64,000 bases of DNA from JABWAN01 sp041918175. GTDB lineage: Bacteria; Zhuqueibacterota; Zhuqueibacteria; Zhuqueibacterales; Zhuqueibacteraceae. The DNA lies in assembly GCA_041918175.1 (NCBI GenBank), contig JAYRWE010000045.1:1-64000 (forward strand), given 5' to 3'. A model generated the notes under the pieces. It was not told the DNA's origin and ran no database searches. It saw only the letters and a list, made by a program, of their open reading frames with translations. Of the stretch, positions 6,861 through 15,475 are shown piece by piece. Position 1 is the stretch's first letter, and each line of letters begins with the position of its first letter. A program made the position numbers and the translations under genes.

Positions 6861-9629
6861 CTAGCGCATGAGCGTCAGCTTGCGCGTTTGCGTAACGCCA
6901 TTCGCCGAGAGGCGATAGAAGTAAATGCCGCTTGCGACCGCTGCGCCACGATCATCACGACTGTCCCACGTAATGCTGCGCTCGCCCGCGGGCTGTACGC
7001 CGTCAACCAACGTGCGCACGCGATGGCCGAGCACATCGTACACGGCGAGGGTTGCGCGGCCGGCTTGCGGCAGCACGAAGCGAATCACAGTTGTCGGATT
7101 GAACGGATTGGGATAATTTTGCAGCAGCGTAAACTCGCGCGGTGCGTTGGTGCTCGGCGTGCCCGCTACGCTCGTCGGCGCGGAGAACACGATGCGCAAT
7201 GTTACGATTTGGCTCTGGCCTTGTACGGTTTGCGCGACGAGATCAACACGTTGATTTGCGCGCAGCGCTTGCGCCGTAATCGGACGATTCTGCTGATCGA
7301 AGATCGTCGTGCCGCTCGTGAGTTGCATTGGCAAACCTTGAATCGAAAGTTGATTGCCGAGCACTTGCGAGATGACACCGTTGAGCGCGAGGCGTTGCTC
7401 CGCTTTCACACGCGTGGCGAGCAACGTGCCGTCGCCTTGACGCAAGGCTTTCACTTCCACCACCATGCCGAGATGCAGATCGGTAATCTTGATCGGCTGA
7501 TTGTTGTGATCGAGATAAACCGTCGCGCCGTCCACGCGCACGAGGATATTGCCCACCGTGATCGACGTGAACGAGAGCACATTGATGCTGCCGGTAAACT
7601 CGATTTCGACGCCGGCATTGTCCTCGCGCTTCACGCGCAATGCCACCAGAACGCTGTCCGTGAGCAATTGCGCGCGCACTTCCACAAAATCATTTGTGCG
7701 CAAATCGGCAAACGTGATCGGCTGGTTTTGCTCGTTAAGAAAAATCGTCGTGTTGGTGACGCGCACTTCGTGACCAAGCATGAGAAAACCCGTGGGGAGC
7801 AGGCGCTCGATGCGTCCGCGAATCTCCACGATGCGGTCGATGCCGTCTTCAATATGAATCTTCGTCGCGACCCAGCGGCCGCTTTGGAAATCCGCGCGCA
7901 CTTCGACGATCATACCCGCGGCGAGTTGGCTGAAGGGAATGCTCACATTATTGCGGTCGAGAATCACAGTGGCGTTCGTCACATAAAACGTCACGCCCGA
8001 AACCGTGAGGTTATCCGCGCCCAGAGCGGTGATCAAGCCGCGCAGCTCGATTTCATCGTTGCCAAAATCTTCGCGCTTGATATTCGTGGCGAAGAGACTG
8101 CCGTCCAGCAAACGCACTCCACGAATTTCGACGAACATCCCGACTTGGAGCGCAGAGAAGCTGATGAGGTTGTTCGCATTGTCGCGCACGATGGTGGAAT
8201 CATTCACCGAAAACGTGACGCCTAACACCGTGATCGAATTTGAAGTCAACGCTTCGATAAAGCCGTACAATTCAACTTCGTCATTGCTGCCGTCCTCGAC
8301 CTTAATCCGTGTTGCGACAAACGAACTGTCCGGGCCGAGATTCGCGTGCACTTCCACCAGCAAGCCGGTGCGCAAATCGGAAAGCGAGATGAAATTGTTG
8401 TTGTGATCGAGTATCACCGTCGAACGCACCACGCGCACGGGCAAAGCATTCACCAACACGGTAGAATCTTGCAGCGCGGTAATCACGCCGGTAAATTCGA
8501 CATCGGTTCCGCCGTTGCGGTCTTCGCGCTTAATACGCACGGCCAGCGGCGGAAGATTGCCGCTGCGCGTTTGGCCTTTAATCTCCACAATCTCGCCGAC
8601 GTGCAAATCAAAAAACGAAATCGGTTCGTTGTTAAAGCCGAGAATGACGGTTTGATTATTCACCTCGAACAATGTTGCGTCCACGCTCACCTGCAGCTTC
8701 AGGCCCGCAGCGCTGCTATCCACGCGAATTGCCGTAATCTTTCCGGTAAATTCGATTTCGTCGCCGCCGACAACATCGTCTTCGATTTTGATGCGCGTCG
8801 CCACGACCTCGCCGTTTGCCTGGCGCATGCCTTTGGCTTCGACCAGCATGCCGACTTTGAAACTCGCTAATGGCGTGAGGTTATTGTTGCGATCCAGCAA
8901 TTCCGTGGCGTTCGTGACCACGAAGTGAATGTTATTCACGATCACAACATTGTTTTGAATGCTGGCAATGATGCCTTTGGTTTCAATCTCAAACTCGGAC
9001 GAGCGTTCGAGAATGGCGATCGTCAAAGCCCAATAGCGATTGTCGCTGCGCTGCTCCGCAACGATGCTCACTTTCCAATTGTTCATCAAAATGGAGAACG
9101 GCTTGATCTGTCCATTCTCGGTGATGCGCGTTTGACCGTCCACAAAGAAGGTCGTTCCGGAGATGCGAAAAAAATTCGTGCCGAGGGAATCAATGCGCCC
9201 GACAAGGCCGAGCGTGTCGCTCCCGCCGCCGTCTTGGATGGTGATAACCACACGCGCTTCGAACTTTGCGCCTTGATTGTCTTCCAACTCTGCGCGAAAC
9301 TCCCACATCGCTTCGCTGCGATTCAAAGCCCCGAGCGGAATGTGGGTTTCATAAGTGCCGTTGAGATTGTTGTAGAACGCGCCTTTGGTGCTATACAAAC
9401 TGTTGACGGTCTTCAACTCATACTCGTTCTTTTTGAGATCGAGATAGTTGATATTGCGTGCCACGATCAGCGCGTGCAGCGAATCGGAAAATGAAAAGAT
9501 GCCGTCCGTTGTGGCAAAATCTGCGCGCTTGGAAAGCTGCAGCGATTGCGCCCAACTTTGCGCGCCGGTGAATAACAAGATCGCGCTCAACATGAGCAAC
9601 ATACGGCGCACGTGCATACCATGATTCAT
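6861..9629 (-). CDS. secreted multidomain protein: nine DUF5666-like repeats plus FlgD-like sorting domain
   Basis: This is a 922-residue exported protein. A signal peptide (residues 1-28, ending SWAQ) is followed by a non-repetitive region to about 135. Nine tandem units of about 75 residues come next, each shaped like 'EIEFTGxIxAL ... LTVxGVTFxV ... NATVILDRNN ... PISFxxLxxGMxVEVRA ... GxxVATRIKxED'. This is the DUF5666 beta-barrel pattern, usually found once or a few times per protein. The last 85 residues are an FlgD-like Ig domain starting NYPNPFNPTTVIRF and ending RKLTLMR, the C-terminal signal of T9SS-like exported proteins in FCB bacteria. AAGGAGGT precedes the ATG, so expression may be strong. 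The function is unknown; a surface or adhesive role is a guess. Confidence 0.85.
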   Translation of the reverse strand: MNHGMHVRRMLLMLSAILLFTGAQSWAQSLQLSKRADFATTDGIFSFSDSLHALIVARNINYLDLKKNEYELKTVNSLYSTKGAFYNNLNGTYETHIPLGALNRSEAMWEFRAELEDNQGAKFEARVVITIQDGGGSDTLGLVGRIDSLGTNFFRISGTTFFVDGQTRITENGQIKPFSILMNNWKVSIVAEQRSDNRYWALTIAILERSSEFEIETKGIIASIQNNVVIVNNIHFVVTNATELLDRNNNLTPLASFKVGMLVEAKGMRQANGEVVATRIKIEDDVVGGDEIEFTGKITAIRVDSSAAGLKLQVSVDATLFEVNNQTVILGFNNEPISFFDLHVGEIVEIKGQTRSGNLPPLAVRIKREDRNGGTDVEFTGVITALQDSTVLVNALPVRVVRSTVILDHNNNFISLSDLRTGLLVEVHANLGPDSSFVATRIKVEDGSNDEVELYGFIEALTSNSITVLGVTFSVNDSTIVRDNANNLISFSALQVGMFVEIRGVRLLDGSLFATNIKREDFGNDEIELRGLITALGADNLTVSGVTFYVTNATVILDRNNVSIPFSQLAAGMIVEVRADFQSGRWVATKIHIEDGIDRIVEIRGRIERLLPTGFLMLGHEVRVTNTTIFLNEQNQPITFADLRTNDFVEVRAQLLTDSVLVALRVKREDNAGVEIEFTGSINVLSFTSITVGNILVRVDGATVYLDHNNQPIKITDLHLGMVVEVKALRQGDGTLLATRVKAEQRLALNGVISQVLGNQLSIQGLPMQLTSGTTIFDQQNRPITAQALRANQRVDLVAQTVQGQSQIVTLRIVFSAPTSVAGTPSTNAPREFTLLQNYPNPFNPTTVIRFVLPQAGRATLAVYDVLGHRVRTLVDGVQPAGERSITWDSRDDRGAAVASGIYFYRLSANGVTQTRKLTLMR

Positions 9630-10012
9630 GAAACCTCCTTGATTCAGGAAAGAGTAAAAGATAGTGTGATTTTCTGCAACCGGCTTTTCAGTGGCAAGGC
9701 GACTTTATTCAAACGCGGTGCCAATTTTTCGCAAACAAGCTTTGGGCTTTTGCTTAAACAAAAACAACGCGACTAAGCGCGACGGCGAAGGGCGGCGCAA
9801 ACCCCCGCGCAGATTGTGCGCACGCACCGCCAGGTTTTATGAGCACGATCTGCGCGCGCGCGGAGCATTGCTTTTGAAACCCAAAGCGTTATATTGTTGC
9901 CACACGAAGGTTTTAAATTTGCAGAACACTTTGCCGAAGCCGCAGTGCTTTGTAGTTCTGTTTATTGTTCAACAAGTATAAAAGCTAAGACGAATTACAA
10001 CATTCCCCCCGC
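9630..10012. other. intergenic region between two divergent genes
   Basis: These 383 bases separate two divergently transcribed genes and should hold both promoters. An AT-rich TATAAA occurs near 9976, about 35 bases before the plus-strand gene, but no clear -35 partner is visible. One 96-codon frame here has a basic, cysteine-containing, low-complexity product and I do not accept it as a gene. I see no repeat element. Confidence 0.4.
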
Positions 10013-11044
10013 ATGCGATTCACTCACTTTCTTGCGATGATGAGATTGCTACACTTTTATGCGCGACGATGGGCGTGCGGTATGACTTGTTGTGCGCTCT
10101 TATCCGCCTGCACCACGCCCGCGGAACATAGCAATCCGCTTGATCCCGAGTCGCCGCGCTTCACCGATAAAGGATCGCTGCGCGTGCGCGTGACGACTTT
10201 TTATCCGCCCTATCAAGCGCTCACCGGCGCGCGCATTCTTTTGTTGCCATTGCAGATCGAAGTGCAGAGCGACGCGGACGGCCAGTATACTTTTAACGAA
10301 TTGCAAAGCGGTGAGTACACAATTGTCGCGTCAAAGGAAGGCTATGACGTCGTGCAACTGGTCACGCAAATCCGCGCACGTGAAATGCAATTCCTCGAGC
10401 CGCGTTTGAATGCGTTGCCGCAAGTGTTCGCCGCGAAAATAACGAGCACGCGCCTCACCTCGCGGCAGCCGCCGGTGCTGCGTTTGCTCTTAGACGTGGT
10501 GATTGAAGCCACGGACAATGACGGCGCAAACGACGTGAAGCGAGTGCTCGTGCAATTTCCCCAGCGCGCGCAAGTTGACACATTGCAGCGCGACCTCGGT
10601 CCGACGCGCTGGAAAAGAATTTTTACAGAGGATGATATTGCGCCGCTGGATCCGCATGATTTAGTCGGCGTGCCTTTGCAAGTTTTTGCGGAAGACGGAG
10701 TCGGGAAAAAATCCGCGGCGTTCTCGCTACAATTGGCGCGCGTGATCACGGAGGAGCCGTTGCCCATTTTCCCGCAAAACGGGGAGAGCATCAATCCCAA
10801 CAATATCATCCTGCGTTGGGAATTGCCGGCGTTGAATTTTGATCATCGCCAAAGCGTCGAAGTGACGCGGCTCGACGCAGGCTTTCCGGTTTCAATTTTT
10901 ACGGCGAACAATATTCACACAGCCGACACTTTTCTGCCCTATCCCGGCAGGTTGGCCGGCGGCAACTATTATTGGACCGTGAAAATCATCGACACATTCG
11001 GCAACAGCAGCCGTTCGCAAGAAGCACCGTTTCAAGTCCAATAG
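10013..11044 (+). CDS. outer-envelope lipoprotein with carboxypeptidase regulatory-like domain
   Basis: The 343-residue product begins with a basic, hydrophobic leader and a lipobox LLSAC (Cys near residue 32). It should therefore be a lipoprotein facing the periplasm. Residues about 55-125 form a beta-sandwich of the carboxypeptidase regulatory/PEGA kind (GARILLLPLQIEVQSDADGQYTFNELQSGEYTIVASKEGY). The rest has Ig- or Fn3-like strands (NGESINPNNIILRWELP ... GGNYYWTVKIIDTFGNSS). No catalytic motif is seen. It is followed by a palindromic spacer and the sigma-54 activator on the same strand. The substrate or partner is unknown; a structural or carbohydrate-binding role is plausible but not shown. 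Confidence 0.75.
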   Translation: MRFTHFLAMMRLLHFYARRWACGMTCCALLSACTTPAEHSNPLDPESPRFTDKGSLRVRVTTFYPPYQALTGARILLLPLQIEVQSDADGQYTFNELQSGEYTIVASKEGYDVVQLVTQIRAREMQFLEPRLNALPQVFAAKITSTRLTSRQPPVLRLLLDVVIEATDNDGANDVKRVLVQFPQRAQVDTLQRDLGPTRWKRIFTEDDIAPLDPHDLVGVPLQVFAEDGVGKKSAAFSLQLARVITEEPLPIFPQNGESINPNNIILRWELPALNFDHRQSVEVTRLDAGFPVSIFTANNIHTADTFLPYPGRLAGGNYYWTVKIIDTFGNSSRSQEAPFQVQ

Positions 11045-11055
11045 AAGTTTTGAGG

Positions 11056-11149
11056 GCTGGATTGCTGGAGTTATGGATTGCTGGGAGGCAAATTCCAACA
11101 ATCCACAACGCCAGCAATCCAATCCACAACTCCATCAATCCACAATTCC
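11056..11149. repeat. heptad-type inverted-repeat element, copy between lipoprotein and activator
   Basis: The left arm is built of units such as GGATTGCTGGAGTTATGG. The right arm is the inverse (CCAGCAATCC, CACAACTCCATCAATCCAC). Together they can fold into a long imperfect hairpin directly before the ATG of the activator gene at 11155. The same design recurs at 19787-19903 and 54577-54687, with a half-copy at 4581-4610. Confidence 0.7.
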
Positions 11150-11154
11150 GCCCC

Positions 11155-12618
11155 ATGACCGAATTTGACAACCCCCTCGTCGCGCTTTCGACCATCAGCG
11201 AGAGCATCAATACGTTGTATGATATCGACGAGGTGCTCAAAAAAATTCTCGATATCGCGTTGCGCACCGTGAATGCGCAGCGCGGCGTGATACTCATCGC
11301 GGAGCGCGACGATCCTTCCGAATTGAAAGTTCGTCTCGCGCACAATCTCGACTCGAATACGATTTCCGCACTCGCACCGTTTTCGCGCAGCATTGTTGAG
11401 ACCGCGATGGCGAACGGCGAAGCGTTGATTACATACAATCCCGAGGGCGACGAGCGCTTCACCGCTTCGACGAGCATTGCCAATCAAAAAATCGTGGCCG
11501 CGGCGTGTTTGCCGTTGCGCATTAAAACGCGACGCCTCGGCGCGATTTACATGGACAGTTCGGAAACGCGCGGCAAGTTTCGCCCGGAGATCGAGCCGTT
11601 TCTCAATGCCTTCGCGCACCAAGCCGCAATTGCGATTGAGAACGCGCAAATGTACGAGCAACTGCGCAGCGAGAATCGCCGCCTGCGCCAAGCGCTCGCG
11701 AGCACGAGCGAGTTCAAAGAAATCATCGGCACCAGCCCGCCCCTGCAGCACGTGCTCGAGATCGTGCGCAGCGTGATGGACACGCCGGCTACGGTGCTGA
11801 TTCTCGGCGAGAGCGGCACGGGCAAAGAACTCATCGCGCGCGCATTGCATTACAATAGCCGCTTCAAAGACAAGCCGTATCTCGCGCTCTTCTGCGGCTC
11901 GTTGCCGGAAAGTTTATTGGAAAGCGAATTGTTCGGCCATAAGCAGGGCGCGTTTACGGGCGCAACCAGCGACAAGAAAGGTTTGTTGGAAGAGGCCGAC
12001 GGCGGCACAATCTTTCTTGACGAGATCGGCGACATTACGCCCAAGATTCAAACGCTGCTCTTGCGCGTGTTGCAAGAGCGCGAAGTGCGGCGGATCGGCG
12101 AAACCAAAGTGCGCAAGATCGACGTGCGCATCGTCGCGGCCACGAATAAAAATTTGCCGGAAGAAGTGAAAGCCGGGCGCTTTCGCGAAGATTTGTTTTA
12201 TAGATTGAACGTCATCGCGCTGCAAATGCCGGCGTTGCGCCATCGCGGCAACGATATTATCTTGCTCGCACAACATTTCCTGGATCGCGCCGTGAGCAAA
12301 AATCAACGCGCGGTTTCCGGCTTTGCGCCGGAAGCAATCGACTGCCTGCTCGCGCATGATTGGCCGGGCAACGTGCGCGAATTGGAAAATACCATCGAGC
12401 GCGCCGTGCTCTTGGCCAAAGGAGAATACCTCACGCCCGCGGACTTGCGCTTGCAGCCCGTGCCCACCACCGCGGAATTGCAAACGTTGCGCGATCACGA
12501 ACGCCGCGTGGTTGAGCGCGTTTTGCACGAGCACAACGGCAACGTCACCGAAGCCGCGAAAGCGCTCGGCGTATCGCGGCGTTGGCTGCATTATCGCATC
12601 AAAGAATGGCAAGCTTAA
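11155..12618 (+). CDS. sigma-54-dependent transcriptional activator with N-terminal GAF domain
   Basis: The 487-residue product is a bacterial enhancer-binding protein. A GAF sensor domain (about 15-165) is followed by an AAA+ sigma-54 interaction domain (about 185-415) with Walker A GESGTGKE at 218-225, the sigma-54-contacting loop GAFTGA at 265-270 and Walker B GGTIFLDE. A Fis-type helix-turn-helix closes the protein (GNVTEAAKALGVSRRWLHYRIK). It should remodel sigma-54 RNA polymerase when the GAF domain senses a small ligand. The open frame extends to 10972, but that part translates the intergenic palindrome, so I chose the ATG at 11155. No receiver domain is present. Its targets are unknown; the TonB receptor 80 bases downstream is one candidate. 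Confidence 0.93.
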   Translation: MTEFDNPLVALSTISESINTLYDIDEVLKKILDIALRTVNAQRGVILIAERDDPSELKVRLAHNLDSNTISALAPFSRSIVETAMANGEALITYNPEGDERFTASTSIANQKIVAAACLPLRIKTRRLGAIYMDSSETRGKFRPEIEPFLNAFAHQAAIAIENAQMYEQLRSENRRLRQALASTSEFKEIIGTSPPLQHVLEIVRSVMDTPATVLILGESGTGKELIARALHYNSRFKDKPYLALFCGSLPESLLESELFGHKQGAFTGATSDKKGLLEEADGGTIFLDEIGDITPKIQTLLLRVLQEREVRRIGETKVRKIDVRIVAATNKNLPEEVKAGRFREDLFYRLNVIALQMPALRHRGNDIILLAQHFLDRAVSKNQRAVSGFAPEAIDCLLAHDWPGNVRELENTIERAVLLAKGEYLTPADLRLQPVPTTAELQTLRDHERRVVERVLHEHNGNVTEAAKALGVSRRWLHYRIKEWQA

Positions 12619-12697
12619 AGAAAGGCTTGGCAGAAAGGAGAAAACTTACGACATTCGTGCGGCTGTGATTTTCGTTTGAGCCTCTTCCCGATGAAAA

Positions 12698-14983
12698 GTG
12701 AAACGCCGCATGCGACTTTCCCGCTTCGCTCTTCCTCTCTTCCTCACGGTGTCGAGCGCTTTCGCGCAGCAGCATCTTTTGCCCACCGTCGATTCTTCTC
12801 GTATCGATTATAAACTAAGCCCAGTCGTCGTAACTGCTACACGCGAGGCGCGACCATTAGCGCGCGTGCCGTATGCGATCACCGTGCTCGCACAAAACGA
12901 AGTGCAACGTGGTCGCGCCGGGCTTTCGCTCGAAGAAGCATTGCGCACTGTGCCGGGCGTGGTCGTGAACAATCGCAACAATCTCGCGCAGGGGGATCGC
13001 ATCAGCATGCGCGGCCTCGGCAGTCGTGCTGCGTTTGGCGTGCGCGGAATCAAAATCATGCTCGACGGCATTCCACTCACCATGCCCGATGGACAATCGC
13101 AGTTGAACAATCTTGATCTCAGTTCGATTGGCCGCATGGAAATTTTGCGTGGCCCGAGTTCCGCATTGTATGGCAATGCGGCGGGCGGGTTGATCAATTT
13201 GCAAACGCAAGCCGCGGCGCGCACGCCTTTGCAAATTCAGCCGCAGTTTCTCGGCGGTGCATACGGCTTACGTAAATGGCAAGCCAAACTCTCCGGTGCG
13301 ATTGGCAAGCACGATTATTTTGTGAATGTGAGCAAGCTCTCGCTCGACGGTTTGCGCCAGCACTCGGCAGCGAGTTATGCTTCGCTCAATGCGATTGGCC
13401 GCCACGAAATTTCTCCGCGTCTCAAACTCACCACGATTTTCAATTATTATAATTCGCCCTATTTGTTGAATCCGAGTTCGCGCTCGCAAGCCGAGCTTGC
13501 GGCTTCAGCAACGGCCACGCGCTTCTTTATCAAACAACAAGCTGCCGGGAAAAAATTATGGCAAGCGCAGGCGGGCGCGACGCTGAAATATGGTGAGGCG
13601 TTCGAAGTCACGTTGTATGGCTTGTCGCGCGAATTGCTCAATCCGATACCGGGCAGGATCGTGGAGTTGGATCGCACTTCGGGCGGCGTGCGCAGTGTGT
13701 TCGGCAAAAGCTTTGACCTCGGCAAACTAGCTGCGCGCGTGCTCGTGGGCGCGGATTATGAAATGCAGGACGATGATCGCAGCGAGTTTGTGAACAACGG
13801 CATTCTGCGCGAGCAAGTTGGAAGCATCGCGGCGGAGAAACTGTTTGCGCTGTTGCAATACGGGCCTAAGCTGCTCGATCAAAAAGAAAAAGTCTTTGGC
13901 CTTGGGCCTTTCACCGAGTTGGAAGTCGCATTGCGCTCGAATTGGATTGCAACGCTCGGCGGGCGTTATGATCGCTACAAGTTCGAAGCGCGTGATCGTT
14001 TGCGCGAAGACGGCGTCGATGCCTCCGGCTCACGCGTGATGGAGCAATTCAGCCCGATGCTCGGACTCACTTTTCGACCGCGCAACGCGCTTTCAATTTA
14101 CACAAACTATGCGACCGCCTTTCAAACGCCGACAACCACGGAGTTGAGCAACCAACCGACACGCGAGGGCGGCTTCAATCCCGATTTACAACCCGAAACG
14201 CTGCGCAGTTTTGAGTTCGGCATGAAAGGCTTGTGGCTGCAAAGAAATTTCGAATGGGACGTGGCGCTCTTTGCGATGAACATCGAGCAGATGTTGATTC
14301 CCTATCAAATTCAAAGCGGGAGCAGCGATGAAATCTTTTTCCGCAATGCGGGCGCGGCGCGCAATCGCGGCGCGGAAGTGAGTGGCGCGTGGCAGCCATT
14401 GCCACACCTGCGCGTTGCAATGACTTACACTGCGATGGATTTCGAGTTCACGGATTTTGTGATTGAGAGTGCGTCGGCCAGCGTGAGCAACTCAACAATT
14501 CCCCCCTTGAGGGGTGCAGGGGGGTGTCGTTGCAGTGATATTGCAAAGCAACACCCCCCTAATCCCCCTCAAGGGGGGAATTCTCTTTCGAGCGCAAGCA
14601 CGCAACTGGCGGGCAACAAAGTGCCCGGCGTGCCGCCGCAACATGTGTTCGCGAGTTTGCTTTATGAACATGCGAGCGGCGTTTACGCCGAGTTGGAAGC
14701 GCAATGGAACGCCGAATATTTTGCGAATGATTTCAACGGGCCGGAGCCAAACAGCAGCGCGGCACGATCAAACTTTAGCAATGCCGCGTATCGCACGGTT
14801 GATCTTCGCCTCGGTCTCGCGCGCGCGTTCAAAAAGATCGGCGTTGATTTCTTCTTCGGCGTGAACAATTTTTTTGACGAGCATTACAACGGATCCATCG
14901 TGCCGAACGCGCAGGCCAATCGTTTCTTCGAACCCGCGCCAGGAAGGAATTGGTATGTGGGAGGGGGCTTGGCTTTGCCGTAG
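12698..14983 (+). CDS. TonB-dependent outer-membrane receptor
   Basis: The 761-residue protein has a signal peptide (ending SAFAQ) and a plug domain (about 45-160: VVVTATR ... VPGVVVNNRNN ... ISMRGLGSRAAFGVRGIKIMLDGIP). The barrel ends in an aromatic-rich strand (GRNWYVGGGLALP). It imports a siderophore, vitamin or similar ligand using TonB energy; the substrate cannot be told. Start is GTG 12698 or ATG 12710, either giving a usable leader. The oddity is an 86-bp palindromic repeat at 14497-14582, inside the barrel part. It is read in frame and adds a Pro/Gly/Cys-rich stretch (about residues 600-629), probably in an external loop. No cobalamin riboswitch was seen upstream. Confidence 0.92.
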   Translation: MKRRMRLSRFALPLFLTVSSAFAQQHLLPTVDSSRIDYKLSPVVVTATREARPLARVPYAITVLAQNEVQRGRAGLSLEEALRTVPGVVVNNRNNLAQGDRISMRGLGSRAAFGVRGIKIMLDGIPLTMPDGQSQLNNLDLSSIGRMEILRGPSSALYGNAAGGLINLQTQAAARTPLQIQPQFLGGAYGLRKWQAKLSGAIGKHDYFVNVSKLSLDGLRQHSAASYASLNAIGRHEISPRLKLTTIFNYYNSPYLLNPSSRSQAELAASATATRFFIKQQAAGKKLWQAQAGATLKYGEAFEVTLYGLSRELLNPIPGRIVELDRTSGGVRSVFGKSFDLGKLAARVLVGADYEMQDDDRSEFVNNGILREQVGSIAAEKLFALLQYGPKLLDQKEKVFGLGPFTELEVALRSNWIATLGGRYDRYKFEARDRLREDGVDASGSRVMEQFSPMLGLTFRPRNALSIYTNYATAFQTPTTTELSNQPTREGGFNPDLQPETLRSFEFGMKGLWLQRNFEWDVALFAMNIEQMLIPYQIQSGSSDEIFFRNAGAARNRGAEVSGAWQPLPHLRVAMTYTAMDFEFTDFVIESASASVSNSTIPPLRGAGGCRCSDIAKQHPPNPPQGGNSLSSASTQLAGNKVPGVPPQHVFASLLYEHASGVYAELEAQWNAEYFANDFNGPEPNSSAARSNFSNAAYRTVDLRLGLARAFKKIGVDFFFGVNNFFDEHYNGSIVPNAQANRFFEPAPGRNWYVGGGLALP
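14497..14582. repeat. GC-box palindromic element inside the TonB receptor gene
   Basis: A perfect 18-bp terminal inverted repeat (AATTCCCCCCTTGAGGGG and its inverse) flanks an inner second stem (GGGGGGTGT and ACACCCCCC) and a short loop. The element is translated in frame as part of the receptor. A related, shorter copy lies at the 5' end of the PorP/SprF-OmpA gene (48798-48827). Confidence 0.9.
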
Positions 14984-15116
14984 CGCGGGCTTCCAGTTTA
15001 ATGCCGCTACTTTTTTAAGAAAGGTATGACAGAAAAATATTTCTGTCCTCCATTTTTCTGTCTTGGCTTTTAAATAATTTTGCCCCAAATCGTTTTGCCT
15101 TATTTTAAAAGTTAGT

Positions 15117-15305
15117 ACCTGAATTTTGCACTCGTAATGCCGCCAACCTCCGCCTGATGCTGTAAGCATCAGGCTAAAAGGTGGAAACCCCGCAAGCGGG
15201 GTTCATACCAATTGGGTGGCAGCCCCGTTCACGGGGCTTGCACCTCCTAGCCTGATGCTTCAGCATCAGGCGAAGGCCGGCGCAAGCACGATGCAAAATT
15301 CAGGT
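15117..15305. repeat. 189-bp element: 14-bp terminal inverted repeats enclosing four hairpins
   Basis: The ends are ACCTGAATTTTGCA (15117-15130) and its exact inverse (15292-15305). Inside are four hairpins in mirror order: arms CCTGATGCT/AGCATCAGG (15153-15173), AACCCCGC/GCGGGGTT (15186-15203), GCCCCGT/ACGGGGC (15222-15237), and CCTGATGCT/AGCATCAGG again (15251-15270). It fills the gap between the TonB receptor and the phosphatase gene. No ORF is present. The rest of the gap (14984-15475) shows nothing else convincing. Confidence 0.85.
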
Positions 15306-15475
15306 GGTAGCATTGGGCAAGATGCCTGCGCTACGTTTTGGTGCCGCGAACAAATTGCCACATGCTAAAAAAGTATTTTGGATTTCAGCGTGAAAGTGTT
15401 TATCTACTGCATGAATCCTTTGCAAGGAACCAAACCCGCAGGAATGAGAGCATCATCTCAACCGCAACGATAAAC

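Noticed and set aside
6840..8225. 461-codon plus-strand frame antisense to the DUF5666 protein
   Set aside because: The frame follows codon structure of the minus-strand repeats; the product is Arg/His/Ala-rich and unlike any known protein.
9691..9981. 96-codon plus-strand frame in the divergent gap
   Set aside because: No domain, basic low-complexity product, no ribosome site; it is in the promoter region of two genes.
10972..11154. N-terminal extension of the sigma-54 activator
   Set aside because: These codons translate the end of the lipoprotein gene region and an intergenic palindrome.
12619..12697. Cobalamin riboswitch before the TonB receptor
   Set aside because: The gap is only 79 bases and lacks the conserved box; too short for the aptamer.
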